Assembly: GCA_026770025.1 (NCBI GenBank)
Contig: JAMXDE010000009.1
Location: 1,153,001-1,217,000, forward strand
DNA length: 64,000 nucleotides
From: Craspedostauros australis
Taxonomy: Eukaryota; Bacillariophyta; Bacillariophyceae; Mastogloiales; Achnanthaceae
Direction of reading: 5' to 3'
Part shown: positions 30,326 through 40,588 of the stretch, piece after piece
Numbering within the stretch: the first letter of the stretch is position 1
How the letters are laid out: each line of letters starts with the position of its first letter
Program-made: the position numbers and the translations under genes
Notes under the pieces: model-generated
What the model saw: the letters and a program-made list of their open reading frames with translations, nothing else
Database searches by the model: none
Told to the model about the DNA's origin: nothing

Positions 30326-32108
30326 ATGACGGTGCAACGATGTTCGGTGATGGAGAGCCAAGCCGATGGTGCGCGGCCAGATGTCGAACCTCAAGGCGAT
30401 GGTAGCAATGGTGGCGCCTTCAATGATATGCGACCACATGCAGTGGCATCATCATCATTGTCATCATCAATGCCGTCGTCACCACCGCCATCAGCAGATC
30501 CGGTGCAACCGAAAGGGACCTCACCAACAAGCATGACACCGACGACATGCGCAAGATCCAGATCCGTCGTGATGCGCATGGGCATCGTCTCTTGCATCAT
30601 CGTCTTTTCTTTCTTCTCGGATGTTCGGACCACCACGTTCCTTGTACCGATATCATCGTCATACACCAGTACGACGGATGGCAACACACCCGCTACTCCA
30701 CAAGCAAATGCCGACACGATGTCTCCTGGTGCGAAAACCAGCATAACACCCGCTGCTGTGATCAACCAACCAAAGCAGCCAACGGTGGCCAAAACACCCT
30801 GCGACCGACAATTTGCAGTTTCCGCGACAGAATTTGACGTGGATCCCACCAAGAAACCGCTCTGCATCCAGAAATTCTACGGAAACAACTGCAATCGAAT
30901 GATCACGTTGGCCAAAGCTCTGTACCTGGCCAGCGAGATGTCCACCATGCTGCAGCTGGATGATGCGTGGTCGAGATGGTTCGTGCGATTCTTCGATCCA
31001 CATCCCCGTATCTCGCTGAGCCACATGTTTGTCGTTTCGAACGGAACCGCAACCTTGAATCCCGAACATAACCCAAACGCGCTTCAAACCACCCAATGCA
31101 TCAAGAGAGTGCAGGCTGACGAGGTCTACAGAACCATGGAGCCGGTGTCTGTGGCGGTCCATCGAGGCGTCCGCGTTCCCATGTTGGATCAGCTGGTTCC
31201 CAAACGATCTATTCGGGAAGAAGCAGAGCGACAAGTTCAGAAGCGATACGCCAATGGGAAGCAAGCAGTATCCGTGTCGGACGAGGGCAATGCGATAGTG
31301 TCGCAACCTGCAATGACGAGTACAGATGTGCAAAATTCCATGGAACCATCGCAAAACCCCTTGCAGTACCCATTCGTTTCTGTTCATCGCAGATGGTTGG
31401 GCGGGGGATGCCTCGATGCAGCAAACAAACCGCATCGCCATTTTGACAATTGCACTGTATCTTCACTGGTGGCGACATGTGAGTACACGCACAACGCTGT
31501 ACTTCAAACGCTCAATCAACAATCCTCGTCGTTATCAACCAACGGTCTCACTGCAGATGAGTCTTCTTCACTTATAGTCTTGTTCACGGACGGTCAGAAC
31601 GAAGACTACGACAGCACCTTCCCCATCCGAGATCCCAACGAATTCGCCTTGCAATTGTGGATGATGACGCTATCGCAGCAGCACTTCGGCAGTCCACTCA
31701 GTACGGTTGACATTGTTGTGCGACACTGGCGGCACCATCGCATCCAACAGCATGAGAATGCCAAGCCTGGATCGAATCCACCAAGAAATGATATCGTGCA
31801 TCCCATTGAGTGCAACCCATCTTGGGTATGACCGCTTGCTCTGCCTCTCGGTATATGTGTATGCACGTTTATGTGCGTGAAACTGGATAGAGCAGAGCAG
31901 TTGGATGCACATTCTCCTGCCGAAGATGTACGGTCGAGACTGGTTCATTCAGAACTTGGAGCAGCATCCGGAGGATCAGCATTACATCTCCTGCCACGAT
32001 GTGGTTGCTGGGCTGCGCAAACATGAACCAGAAGTGCAGCATCGCTGGTTGATCTCGTCGCAGAGTACGACTCCAAGTAATTCGAAACATGACCCACCAT
32101 TTTGGTAA
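30326..32108 (+). CDS. Type II membrane, glycosyltransferase-like protein, tandem copy A
   Basis: Exon 1 is 30326-31825, exon 2 31893-32108. The 67-nt intron starts GTATGA at what would otherwise be V-stop and ends GATAGAG. Exon 2 is supported because MHILLPKMYGRDWFIQNLEQ reads openly in both tandem copies. The product is 571 residues. It has a short cytosolic N-terminus, one anchor helix (about residues 83-101, MRMGIVSCIIVFSFF), a Thr/Pro stem, and a luminal domain with FYGNNCNRMITLAKALYLA, VSVHRRWLGGGC and IVLFTDGQNEDYDSTF. This order (asparagine-rich GN-x-NR helix, then VHxRR, then DGQ) recalls fucosyltransferase-like GT-B enzymes, but the match is distant. Golgi location is inferred. It is 90+% like copy B. 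Confidence 0.6.
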
Positions 32109-32825
32109 ACCGAAAAAATCCCGGAAAACTTGTCGGAGCAAAACACATGATTGACCAATAGGGGCGCTTGGGCAAGACAACCTGGGACAACAAATATTTT
32201 AGAATGAATTCTAACGCTTGTGAGCTGGTTGGTGCTGCAAAGGAGAGACCTCAAGACACATAGAAGATGATCCTATCTGGCAATAGTTGTTGTTGTTGCT
32301 GCTTCTGCTGTTTCGAGCTGCGGTCCTCGAAAATTGTGTGTTCTCTCCTGCTTTGCAAGTATTCTGTTACTGACACCTGCTGACATGTGCAACCACTAGA
32401 CTGGTGGTACGTAGGAGTCATTGCACAAGACCGGATGACTGTACCGGTTGACTGTTAGACGTTGGACTCGCACGACCTTATGACCAGATTGATCCCAAAA
32501 CTCGTTCTGCTCAACTGGGTCATTTTGGAGCGAAATCAGCCATGAGTACCTTCAAGAGTCACGAACAGAAACTGGCGAAAACAAACACTGAAACAGACAC
32601 AGAAGGCGCAGCGTCGAGAGCCAGACGAGACGAAACAGTCACAACCCGTCGAGCAACACACCCAGATACGATCTTACGACTATACTCGACGACTTTCGCC
32701 GTTTCAACAACTCCCACAAATACAGAACAAGAGCTCCGACCAGGGCACACAACAACAGCCAATACATCTACAGTAGTTACTTGTTCACTTTGACAGATCC
32801 GGTGCAACGGACCTCACCAACAAGC
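32109..32825. other. Spacer between tandem copies A and B
   Basis: Not duplicated. Homology to copy A begins only at about 32794, at CAGATCCGGTGCAAC. An 83-codon Thr-rich frame (32542-32793) precedes copy B and ends in TGA just before this point. It could be a replacement first exon, since TTTGACAG at the junction is a usable acceptor, but I see no clear donor. Confidence 0.5.
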
Positions 32826-34347
32826 ATGACACGGAAGACACGCACAACATCCAGATCCTTCGTGATGCGCTTGGGCATCGTCGCTTGCTTCGTTGTCTCT
32901 ACTCTCTTCTCGAATGTACGCACCACCACGTTCCTTGTACCGATATCATCGTCATACACCAGTATGATGGATGGCAACACACCCGCTGCTGTGATCAACC
33001 AACCAAAGCAGCCAACGGTGGCCAAAACACCCTGCGACCGACAATTTGCAGTTTCCGCGACAGAATTTGACGTGGATCCCACCAAGAAACCGCTCTGCAT
33101 CTGGGACTTCTACGGAAACAACTGCAATCGAATGATCACGTTGGCCAAGGCTCTGTACCTGGCCAGCGAGATGTCCACTATGGTGCAGCTGGATGATGCG
33201 TGGTCGAAATGGTTCGTGCAATTCTTCGATCCACATCCCCGTATCTCGCTGAGCCACATGTTTGTCGTTTCGAACGGAACCGCAACCTTGAATCCTGAAC
33301 ATCGCCCAAATGCGCTTCAAACAACCCAATGCATCACGAGAGCGCTGGCTGAAACGGTCTACACAATCGTGCAACCGGTGTCTGTGGCGGTCCATCGAGG
33401 CGTCCGCGTTCCCATGTTGGACCAGCTGGTTCCCAAACGATCTATTCGGGAAGAAGCAGAGCGACAAGTTCAGAAGCGATACGCCAATGGGAAGCAAGCA
33501 GTATCCGTGTCAGACGAGGGCAACGCCATGGAGACGCAACCTGCAATGACGAGTACAGATGCGCACAGTTCAATGGAATTGTCGCAAAGCCCCTTGCAGT
33601 ATCCGTTCGTTTCTGTTCATCGCAGATGGTTGGACGGGGAATGCATCAAATCAGCAAACAAACCTGAACGTCATTTTGACAATTGCACCGCATCTACACT
33701 GGTGGCAACATGCGAGTACACGTACAACGCTGTACTTCAAACGCTCAATCGACAATCCTCGTCGTTGTCAAGCAAAGGCCCCACTGTGGATGAGTCTTCT
33801 CCACTTATAGTCCTGTTCACGGACGGCCAGAAAGCAGTCTACGACAGCACCTTCCCCATCCGAGATCCCAACGAATTCGCCTTGCAATTGTGGATGATGA
33901 CGCTATCGCAGCAGCACTTCGGCAGTCCACAAAGTACGGTTGACGTTGTTGTGCGACACTGGCGGCACCATCGCATCCAACAGCATGAGAATGCCAAGCC
34001 TGGATCGAATCCACCAAGAAATGATATCGTGCATCCCATTGAGTGCAACCCATCTTGGGTATGACCGCTTGCTCTGCCTCTCGGTATATGTGTATGCGCG
34101 TTTATGTGCGTGAAACTGCATAGAGCAGAGCAGTTGGATGCACATTCTCCTGCCGAAGATGTACGGTCGAGACTGGTTCATTCAGAACTTGGAGCAGCAT
34201 CCGGAGGATCAGCATTCCATCCCCTGCCACGATGTGGTTGCTGGACTGCGCAAACATGAACCAGAAGCACAGCATCGCTGGTTGGTCTCTCCACAGCGTA
34301 CAACTCATTCGAAGCATGACTCTGCTACACCTCAACATTCGTGGTGA
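32826..34347 (+). CDS. Type II membrane, glycosyltransferase-like protein, tandem copy B
   Basis: Exon 1 is 32826-34058, exon 2 34126-34347, with the same 67-nt GTATGA...TAGAG intron as copy A. The ATG at 32826 is the first in frame and gives a protein that starts 12 residues before the anchor helix (MRLGIVACFVVSTLF), so the ~70-residue N-terminus of copy A is lost. A 60-bp segment present in copy A is also absent here: it lies between two ACACCCGCT repeats in A (30690-30760) and removes 20 residues of the stem. The luminal motifs are kept (FYGNNCNRM, SVHRRWLDGEC, LFTDGQ). Most differences are substitutions in the stem and in the segment before VSVHRRW. Both copies have open frames, so both are probably active. 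Confidence 0.6.
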
Positions 34348-34466
34348 TTTCAGAGATGAGGTCCCATACCACGCCCTACAGAGTCCTCTACTCTACTACT
34401 AATTCATTCGTTCATTCATCTATGTGCTATTGCTGCCCATAGTCTCTGCCTTCACTTGTTTGATCA

Positions 34467-37352
34467 TTAACCCACGTCCATGCGAGCAGCATCATCATCA
34501 CCTTTGCCATTGCCTGCCGCTGCATCATTAGCTGCATTGTCAGCTTCCTCTTCCTGCGGACTGGCTGCGATACCCACCTCGCTTTTCCATTGCTCGGCAA
34601 TTTCAGATGGTAGGATCGACAGCATTCGTTGGTACTCCTTCTTGATCACAACGAATGGCCGCACCTTTTCGCTGCCGCCAGTGTCATCTTCAACCTCCGT
34701 TTGCGACCACATCGCACTGAACTTCCGGTTCGCGTTCTGTTCCGTGGCATCCACAGTCTCCACCAGAGTCTTGGTGGTCTGCATCAGCAGATCACGGGAC
34801 ATGATGAGATTCCCCATGGTGGCCCATTCCGTGATAAGGTGGATGACAAACTCATGTGCCGCGCAAGTCATGCTGCCCGTCTTGCGTTTCTTCTTCAACG
34901 GTGGTTGCAGCCAGGTCATCCAGGTTTCGACGATGGCATCTCTCGTCTGGCGGTGCAGGCGTGTCTTGTGTCGCAAGATGGCTTTCACCAAGCACAGAAA
35001 GAATGCCCGTTCATCGCGGATGTCTCTCGCAAGACCTTGCAAGACATTGGCGAACTTGACGAAAGATACGGCGAGGGATGGACCCTGAGAGTTCCCTGGA
35101 AAACAGGCGAAGCAGAATGCGCCCTGCAAGATGGACACCGGAACTTGCAGCAGCTGAGACGGCGTTTGGGCGGCCGCTGCGTCGTCATCGGACGCAATGT
35201 CGGGTGGGAGCGGCCGCGAATCCTCCAGCACCGCGGCTACATCGTGCAAGGCGCCACCGGCCACAAGGCGTCTGTCCAGCTCGACTTCGAGCAGCAGATG
35301 GATCACCACCGGCAAGTACTTTCGAACGGAGCTGAAAGGTACCATGGCTTCCACGGTTTCCTTCGACGGAGGCATCAAACCAGAGTCTGGGACCAGATAT
35401 TTCCTGCCGCGTGCTGCGCAAATGTGAGTTGAAAAGAGCGCCAGATGCAGCAGCTGGATGAGAGATGGGATCACGGCATGCGCCGCTGGCACGCTGGTTG
35501 CCTTGAGGACGTCGACGCGCAGCGATCGCAGCACGCGATCCAGCATCAATCGAACCACGAATGGGTCCGCCAGAAGCATGGAGGCCAGCGCAGGCATGCT
35601 CGGTGTGTAATCGTGGATGTCCTTCTTTTGCTTCTTGTGCGCAGATGGCAGAGGCGCGATGGTCGGCTTGGTGTCCGCCTTTGCTGCCTCCTCGCGTTTG
35701 CGCTTCAACAGCAGTTCTTCTTCCGGATTGCGCTTGGCTAGCTCCACCTTGTACAGTTTTCGGGCTTGCGGCAGGATCTCGTCCTTGAACACCTTCTGCT
35801 GGCGGTTGGCCTCACCTCGGAACCACTGTCCCGCTTTGCCGCGGTTGTAGCTGATGCAGTTCTTGAACATGAGCTTGACATCCACCTCCCATTGCGCGAT
35901 TTCGTCATATTCGCTGCGATCCACCTTGTCCTCCATCGTCATGACGCACATCGGCTTCTTGATGATGTCCGAGTAGCCAGGGGCGATGGCGTCGGTGACA
36001 GGATTCAAGAACAGATTCTGAGGATCGGCATCCTTCATGGCAGTCAACGCTGCCGTGATGATCATGTTCAGCTGCCTTTTGAGGAAAGTCGTTGGCTTCG
36101 ATGTCTTGGCCTTCTTCTTTTTGTTGCCGTCATCCAGCTCAAACTCATCATCATCCTGATCAGATGCGTCGCCTTTCTTGCGTTTGCCTCCCTTGCCTGC
36201 GCCGTTGTTGTTGTCGTCGCCGTCATCATCGTCGTTACCATCATCGATTTGATCCGGCTGGAAGATCTTCCTCAAAATCTCCTGAATGCGAAGGAGAGCC
36301 TTGTCGGTGATGACGCCGTCCTTCACGGCATCGTCCAGAACGCGCGACAAGCTGTGGATGTCGGTGTACGCCTTGGGCAACGGACCGCCGGATGACAGCA
36401 AGATGTCGGCGACGAGCGTGCAGTGCAAGTGCGATCCCGTCAACTTGGAATCGGCCGAACCGTGCTTGGCCATGAGCATCGAGAGCACGGCGTAGAGCAG
36501 TTTGGGTCGGTACGACGCGGATCCGCCGATTGTGGCATTGAGGAAATGTCGCAGCTTCGCGACGGATCGCCCGGTGGTCAGCTGCGAAGAGGCTTCGTTG
36601 TTGTTCTTGTCACCCTTGTTGGCGACAGCTGATCGATTCGCCTTGTTGGCCAGAGCGGAAACCGACGATTTGGCGGAGCTCGATGCGAGGGATGTCAACG
36701 CACGCCTTTGGGTTGTCAGCACACGCCTCTCTCGCGCGCTGGCCACGAAGGTTTGTGCGACGGCTTCGACGAGCGCTGTATTGGTGCAGTACTGTTGGAT
36801 CAACGGCAGGAAGGTCTCCCCCAGCAGAGTCGTCCGTATGACTTCCAGATACTGCTTCGGATTCGTCTCGGCAGGATTGGCGTCACCGCCCTGCGGCAGC
36901 CGCTGATCCCAATCCGCCTCCCACACCAGCTTCTTGAGCAGCCCCGGAAGCGGCTTGAAGATCTCCGCATGCTTCAACTTGCCGCTCTCGTTGGCGTCGC
37001 GTTCTGCGAGCTTGAGCAAGATCTCGTGCGGCGTCTGGTCGCCCAGATGCTTGAGCACGGCCCAAAGGACGGGTCGCAACTCCGGCAGGATCGTCGTGTA
37101 GTCCCAGCAGTTGGCCAGCAGGTTGAGCAGCGCCTTCTTGGATTGCGAGTTGCGGATCTCCTCCTCGAGATCCTTCTGCAGCGCATCCGAAATGCGCTTG
37201 TGCACTTCACGCTGCGACACGCCCAGGTGTGATAGGAAGGTGAAGACCGAATCCGTGTCGAGCGATTCCACCTTCGTATTGGACGCGTCGTCGCTGCGCT
37301 TCGCCATGCCAGCATCGTAATGAGGCTTCGTGCCGAGCGCCTTTGCGAACAT
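34467..37352 (-). CDS. NELF-B (COBRA1) homologue with an internal bromodomain
   Basis: Single exon, 961 residues, ATG at 37352 (CACCATGTTC). NELF-B is a subunit of the negative elongation factor that holds RNA polymerase II in promoter-proximal pausing. NELF-B-like pieces in order: the N-terminal helical part (ILPELRPVLWAVLKHLGDQ, EIFKPLPGLLKKLVWEADW), the middle (PKLLYAVLSMLMAKH, HLHCTLVADILLS, LDDAVKDGVI), and the C-terminal part (MLLADPFVVRLMLDRVLRSL, VRKYLPVVIHLLLEVELDRRL). Between the middle and C-terminal parts, after an acidic D/G/N linker and a basic NLS-like KKKKAKTSK, lies a bromodomain (~430-540) with NPVT...PGYSDIIKKPMCVMTMEDK and CISYN; the acetyl-lysine-binding Asn is near residue 500. 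A nuclear, chromatin-reading elongation factor is inferred. Confidence 0.75.
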   Translation of the reverse strand: MFAKALGTKPHYDAGMAKRSDDASNTKVESLDTDSVFTFLSHLGVSQREVHKRISDALQKDLEEEIRNSQSKKALLNLLANCWDYTTILPELRPVLWAVLKHLGDQTPHEILLKLAERDANESGKLKHAEIFKPLPGLLKKLVWEADWDQRLPQGGDANPAETNPKQYLEVIRTTLLGETFLPLIQQYCTNTALVEAVAQTFVASARERRVLTTQRRALTSLASSSAKSSVSALANKANRSAVANKGDKNNNEASSQLTTGRSVAKLRHFLNATIGGSASYRPKLLYAVLSMLMAKHGSADSKLTGSHLHCTLVADILLSSGGPLPKAYTDIHSLSRVLDDAVKDGVITDKALLRIQEILRKIFQPDQIDDGNDDDDGDDNNNGAGKGGKRKKGDASDQDDDEFELDDGNKKKKAKTSKPTTFLKRQLNMIITAALTAMKDADPQNLFLNPVTDAIAPGYSDIIKKPMCVMTMEDKVDRSEYDEIAQWEVDVKLMFKNCISYNRGKAGQWFRGEANRQQKVFKDEILPQARKLYKVELAKRNPEEELLLKRKREEAAKADTKPTIAPLPSAHKKQKKDIHDYTPSMPALASMLLADPFVVRLMLDRVLRSLRVDVLKATSVPAAHAVIPSLIQLLHLALFSTHICAARGRKYLVPDSGLMPPSKETVEAMVPFSSVRKYLPVVIHLLLEVELDRRLVAGGALHDVAAVLEDSRPLPPDIASDDDAAAAQTPSQLLQVPVSILQGAFCFACFPGNSQGPSLAVSFVKFANVLQGLARDIRDERAFFLCLVKAILRHKTRLHRQTRDAIVETWMTWLQPPLKKKRKTGSMTCAAHEFVIHLITEWATMGNLIMSRDLLMQTTKTLVETVDATEQNANRKFSAMWSQTEVEDDTGGSEKVRPFVVIKKEYQRMLSILPSEIAEQWKSEVGIAASPQEEEADNAANDAAAGNGKGDDDAARMDVG

Positions 37353-38156
37353 GGTGTGCAGCGAGTTGGTTTGCTGGAAGTTCTCGATCGTTTTTGCCTG
37401 TCATTTGTTTGCGTGTGATGGGTGTGATGGGTGTGACCGTGGATGGGTGTGAGTGTGAGCGTCGGTACAACGGGGATCAAGGTAATGGTGACGATGATTG
37501 CTTCATGGTCGACGTACCGGATTCTTCGTTCGCTTGAGCTCGCGCCTGAGCTCTCGCTTGGCCATCGGCCCGACGACGAACATCGGGACGCTCGGTTGCT
37601 TTTGAGACATCCTTGGCTTTCAATCTTCCGCTTGCTGCTGTAATCGCGTGTTTCCCTTCGCCTCTCTCGCATCCACCTTCCGTCCTATTGTCCCAATGCA
37701 CACTTGCTTCGATCTTCTGTGGCCGTCAAGGTGGTGGAGTAGCTATCTTACGATTGCGATGCTCGAACATCAGCGCTCTCTGGATTGGCAGCCTCATCAA
37801 ACCACCAACACAACAGCCTCAGCCATCGTTGCTCTTGTTTGATGCCGTTTGGAACACGATTGAGAAACGATCAATCGTGCACATATGACCCACTGGACTA
37901 AAATGATTCATGTGATCAAAGAAGATACGAATTCTGCCTTCTCCCACAAACGTCAACAACGCAACCTGCAAAACACGGAGAAGATCCAAACAAGCGAAGA
38001 CCATGGCGTCATCGGCATTCTTTCTCCATCTCTCTTCGTGTGTCTCTTCTTGTTGCGTTCTTCATTTCATGCCACAACCTCCACCAGCGGCTCCTGATTG
38101 TGCAACACAGGCTTCCCTCAACACCTCAACACGTTACGACGCAAGCAAAAGCCGAC
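37353..38156. other. Divergent intergenic region
   Basis: Contains the promoters of the NELF-B-like gene (minus) and the Rossmann-fold gene (plus). There is a GTGTGATGGGTGTGA tandem duplication near 37410-37450. No gene is seen. Confidence 0.5.
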
Positions 38157-38792
38157 ATGAAGACGCTCCTGATCGCGCTGGTCCTTTCAGCTTGCGCCCG
38201 CGTATCACACGGCCTCAACATCGTCGTTGCGGGCGGCACCGGGGAGATGGCGCGAGCCTTGCTGCCCAAGCTGTCTCCAACACAATCCAGCCAGAATGAC
38301 AAGGTCACGGTCCTGTGCCGCAACGCCTTCCTTGCTGCCGCGCCCAACCGCGTGACGGGCGAGTTTGGTTACCTCGGTCAATCCTTCCTGACGAAGCACA
38401 AACACGTGCAACTGCGCGACTGGGATGGAGGCGATCTGACGGACATCGTGGGTCAGGATTGGATGGGCTGGCAGGACGACACCTTGGCCAAGGCTGACGT
38501 CGTCATCAACCTCGTCGGCGGGTACACGCACCAACGCAACATGGCCGCCGAACGTATCGTGCGTGAATCGTTTCGCGTCAATCCGGACGCGTTGCAAATT
38601 ACCGTGTCGCCGACGGAAGAAGACATCGGCGCCGTGTCGCCCGGTCTGGTCGGCGTCAAGAGCAAGCGGATTCAGGAATGCGAGGATATGGTGCGCAACA
38701 ACTTGCTCAACTTTGCTTGTTTGCGCGTGGAGGCCTACCGGTTGGACGCGGCGTGCGATGCGATTATCAGCGAGATTGGCAGGGCGAGATGA
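38157..38792 (+). CDS. NAD(P)-binding Rossmann-fold protein with signal peptide
   Basis: 211 residues, ATG at 38157 (GACATGAAG). A signal peptide MKTLLIALVLSACARVSHG is followed directly by the dinucleotide-binding strand and loop NIVVAGGTGEMARALLPKL (GGTGxxA, extended-SDR/epimerase type). A later strand ADVVINLVGGYTHQR matches the VINLAG segment of TIGR01777/YfcH-like epimerases. There is no SDR YxxxK motif, and the protein is shorter than most epimerases (about 300), so it probably lacks a full substrate-binding domain. Mature start at Leu-Asn rather than Phe does not favour the plastid; secreted or endomembrane is more likely. Substrate unknown. Confidence 0.7.
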   Translation: MKTLLIALVLSACARVSHGLNIVVAGGTGEMARALLPKLSPTQSSQNDKVTVLCRNAFLAAAPNRVTGEFGYLGQSFLTKHKHVQLRDWDGGDLTDIVGQDWMGWQDDTLAKADVVINLVGGYTHQRNMAAERIVRESFRVNPDALQITVSPTEEDIGAVSPGLVGVKSKRIQECEDMVRNNLLNFACLRVEAYRLDAACDAIISEIGRAR

Positions 38793-39051
38793 TGCTTCTC
38801 TTGAGGGCGAATCGAGTTGCAATGAATAGAGATCACGACCAACAACAGCATGGAAGGCACGTATGAGTACGTGCAAATTCAGAATCAACACAAGTCTGGA
38901 TTAATGTCGTTTTGAGAGCTCCATTTGATGCACTTTTGAATGGAGTAGAGTTCAATGCATTCTCTCCATTTGTTTTCTTCTGTCTCTTCTCTACTCTCTG
39001 GACACGTTAGAAGGTGTTTGCTATTAGCCGGAGCTATGTGCATCGTTACTG

Positions 39052-40092
39052 TTATAGATGCTTCTTGAAGAATTTGATGGTGGAACTGATGGTCCTGTCA
39101 AATTCCTTCCCGAAACACATATCAAAATGACCTGCACCCTTTGCCTCGATGAACGTCGATCCCTCGATCGCATCCGCAGCATCTCGCACGTACTTGGCTG
39201 GACACGGCGCATCGTTCTCTGCAGCGATTAGTAGTGCCGGGCACTTGACGTCGCCCGCAACATCCAAGGGACGGTAGCTCAGCGCCTCAATCGCAGAACC
39301 AACTGACGCAGCATTCTGCCACTTGGGATTGTCTGTGTTGGCGTACACCACGGCCATGTATCCCTCCTCGTCACCAGGATTCTGAAGCACTGCGTTGGAT
39401 CCGGGTGGGCCAATCAACGGGATGTAGTACGTCCGTCTGCGAAAGATGCCGTTGAGTATCCATCGCAAGATAGCGTTGAGCATTTTGAGAGCCGCTTGCT
39501 TGGCCAGTTTCGGATGTTTTTGGATGGCTCCTTTGGACACCTGCGCCCCGGATTCCACAGATGGAACTAGCGACACGATAGCCTTGATGGACGGATCGTT
39601 CGCTGCCGCCACGATCACGTGCCCGCCCCCAAACGACATGCCCCACAGCCCCACGCGTTCGCGATCAACCTGCAACGTATCGCATTCCTGCTTCACAAAG
39701 GCAACCGCCGCCTCCAAATCTGCGACGTGCCGCGACGCGCTGGCCCTGTTGCGTGGCATGCCCTCGCTATGTCCAAAGGAAGCGTAGTCGAACGTGAATG
39801 CCGCGAATCCAGCGGATGTGAATGCGTCGACGTACTTGTCGAGACAGCAGTCCTGCGTCAAACCGATGCCGTGTGCGAGGATGATCGTGGCAGGCGCAGC
39901 ACGACGGTTGGATCGTTTCGGATAATACATGCGGCCAGCCAGCTTACTCTTGCCGTCGCCTCCGATGAAACGCACAAAGTCTTGGGTGTTGGAGGTATCC
40001 AATAGATCCTGTGTCCATGTCGGCTGTCCGCTCTCGTTGGCACGCCATATGGCTGCCATGGCCACCATCAGTGCTCCAAGAACGTGCACCAT
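39052..40092 (-). CDS. Alpha/beta hydrolase
   Basis: Single exon, 346 residues, ATG at 40092 (GCACCATGGT on the reverse-complement reading CACCATGG-like context). The N-terminus (MVHVLGALMVAMAAIWRA) is a signal peptide or anchor. The fold is clear: oxyanion-hole strand ATIILAHGIG, then GFAAFTFDYASFGHSEG, the nucleophile elbow GLWGMSFGGGH (Ser near residue 152), the acid strand LLIAAENDAPCP (Asp) and the closing His in GAGHFDMCF. The lid region (about 190-240) is helical and hydrophobic. The closest known groups are dienelactone-hydrolase-like or peptidase S9/S15-like esterases of the bacterial type; the substrate cannot be predicted. Confidence 0.88.
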   Translation of the reverse strand: MVHVLGALMVAMAAIWRANESGQPTWTQDLLDTSNTQDFVRFIGGDGKSKLAGRMYYPKRSNRRAAPATIILAHGIGLTQDCCLDKYVDAFTSAGFAAFTFDYASFGHSEGMPRNRASASRHVADLEAAVAFVKQECDTLQVDRERVGLWGMSFGGGHVIVAAANDPSIKAIVSLVPSVESGAQVSKGAIQKHPKLAKQAALKMLNAILRWILNGIFRRRTYYIPLIGPPGSNAVLQNPGDEEGYMAVVYANTDNPKWQNAASVGSAIEALSYRPLDVAGDVKCPALLIAAENDAPCPAKYVRDAADAIEGSTFIEAKGAGHFDMCFGKEFDRTISSTIKFFKKHL

Positions 40093-40588
40093 TTTTTGCC
40101 TATTTCTATCTCTCTATCTCTCTATCTATGTGTGGGATGCGTCTTGATGATGATTCCTCTCTGTCACGAACTGAGAAGTTATGCGACGCTCGTGTGGTGA
40201 CAGCCCTGCCGATGAATCGTCGCCCTCCTTTCGCTTTCTCTCTTTCCTTGTTGTGTTCCTTCTCGGATGCCTCGAACAAACCGGCAAAGGCGAAGAATCG
40301 TGATCTTCCGCTTCTCATCCGAATTGTTCGAATCGTGGATGATTTAACTGAAATTGAAGGAGCTATCGAACCCAGGTGTCAAAGTCGGTGGATACTTGAG
40401 AACAATACGCCCTTGATTCAAGGGTTGAAATGGAAATCTGGAATTGATTGGAGCGCTCGAACCATCACGAACGTCTTTGTCTTCGCGATCCGCACACACA
40501 GATCACCCTCTGGTACAATCTCTTGCAACGCATTCAACACTACTACTCTCTGGAGAGTACATGCAACACTCCCACGAGAACGAAACAC
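40093..40588. other. Divergent intergenic region
   Basis: Promoter region of the hydrolase (minus) and the AAA+ gene (plus). Contains a CTATCTCTCTATC microsatellite just upstream of the hydrolase start and CTCTCTGGAGAG (palindromic, near 40545) 40 nt upstream of the AAA+ ATG. Confidence 0.55.

Noticed and set aside
40321..40360. TTCGAATCG motif resembling a tRNA T-arm
   Set aside because: No matching acceptor, D-arm or anticodon stem within 90 bases on either side.
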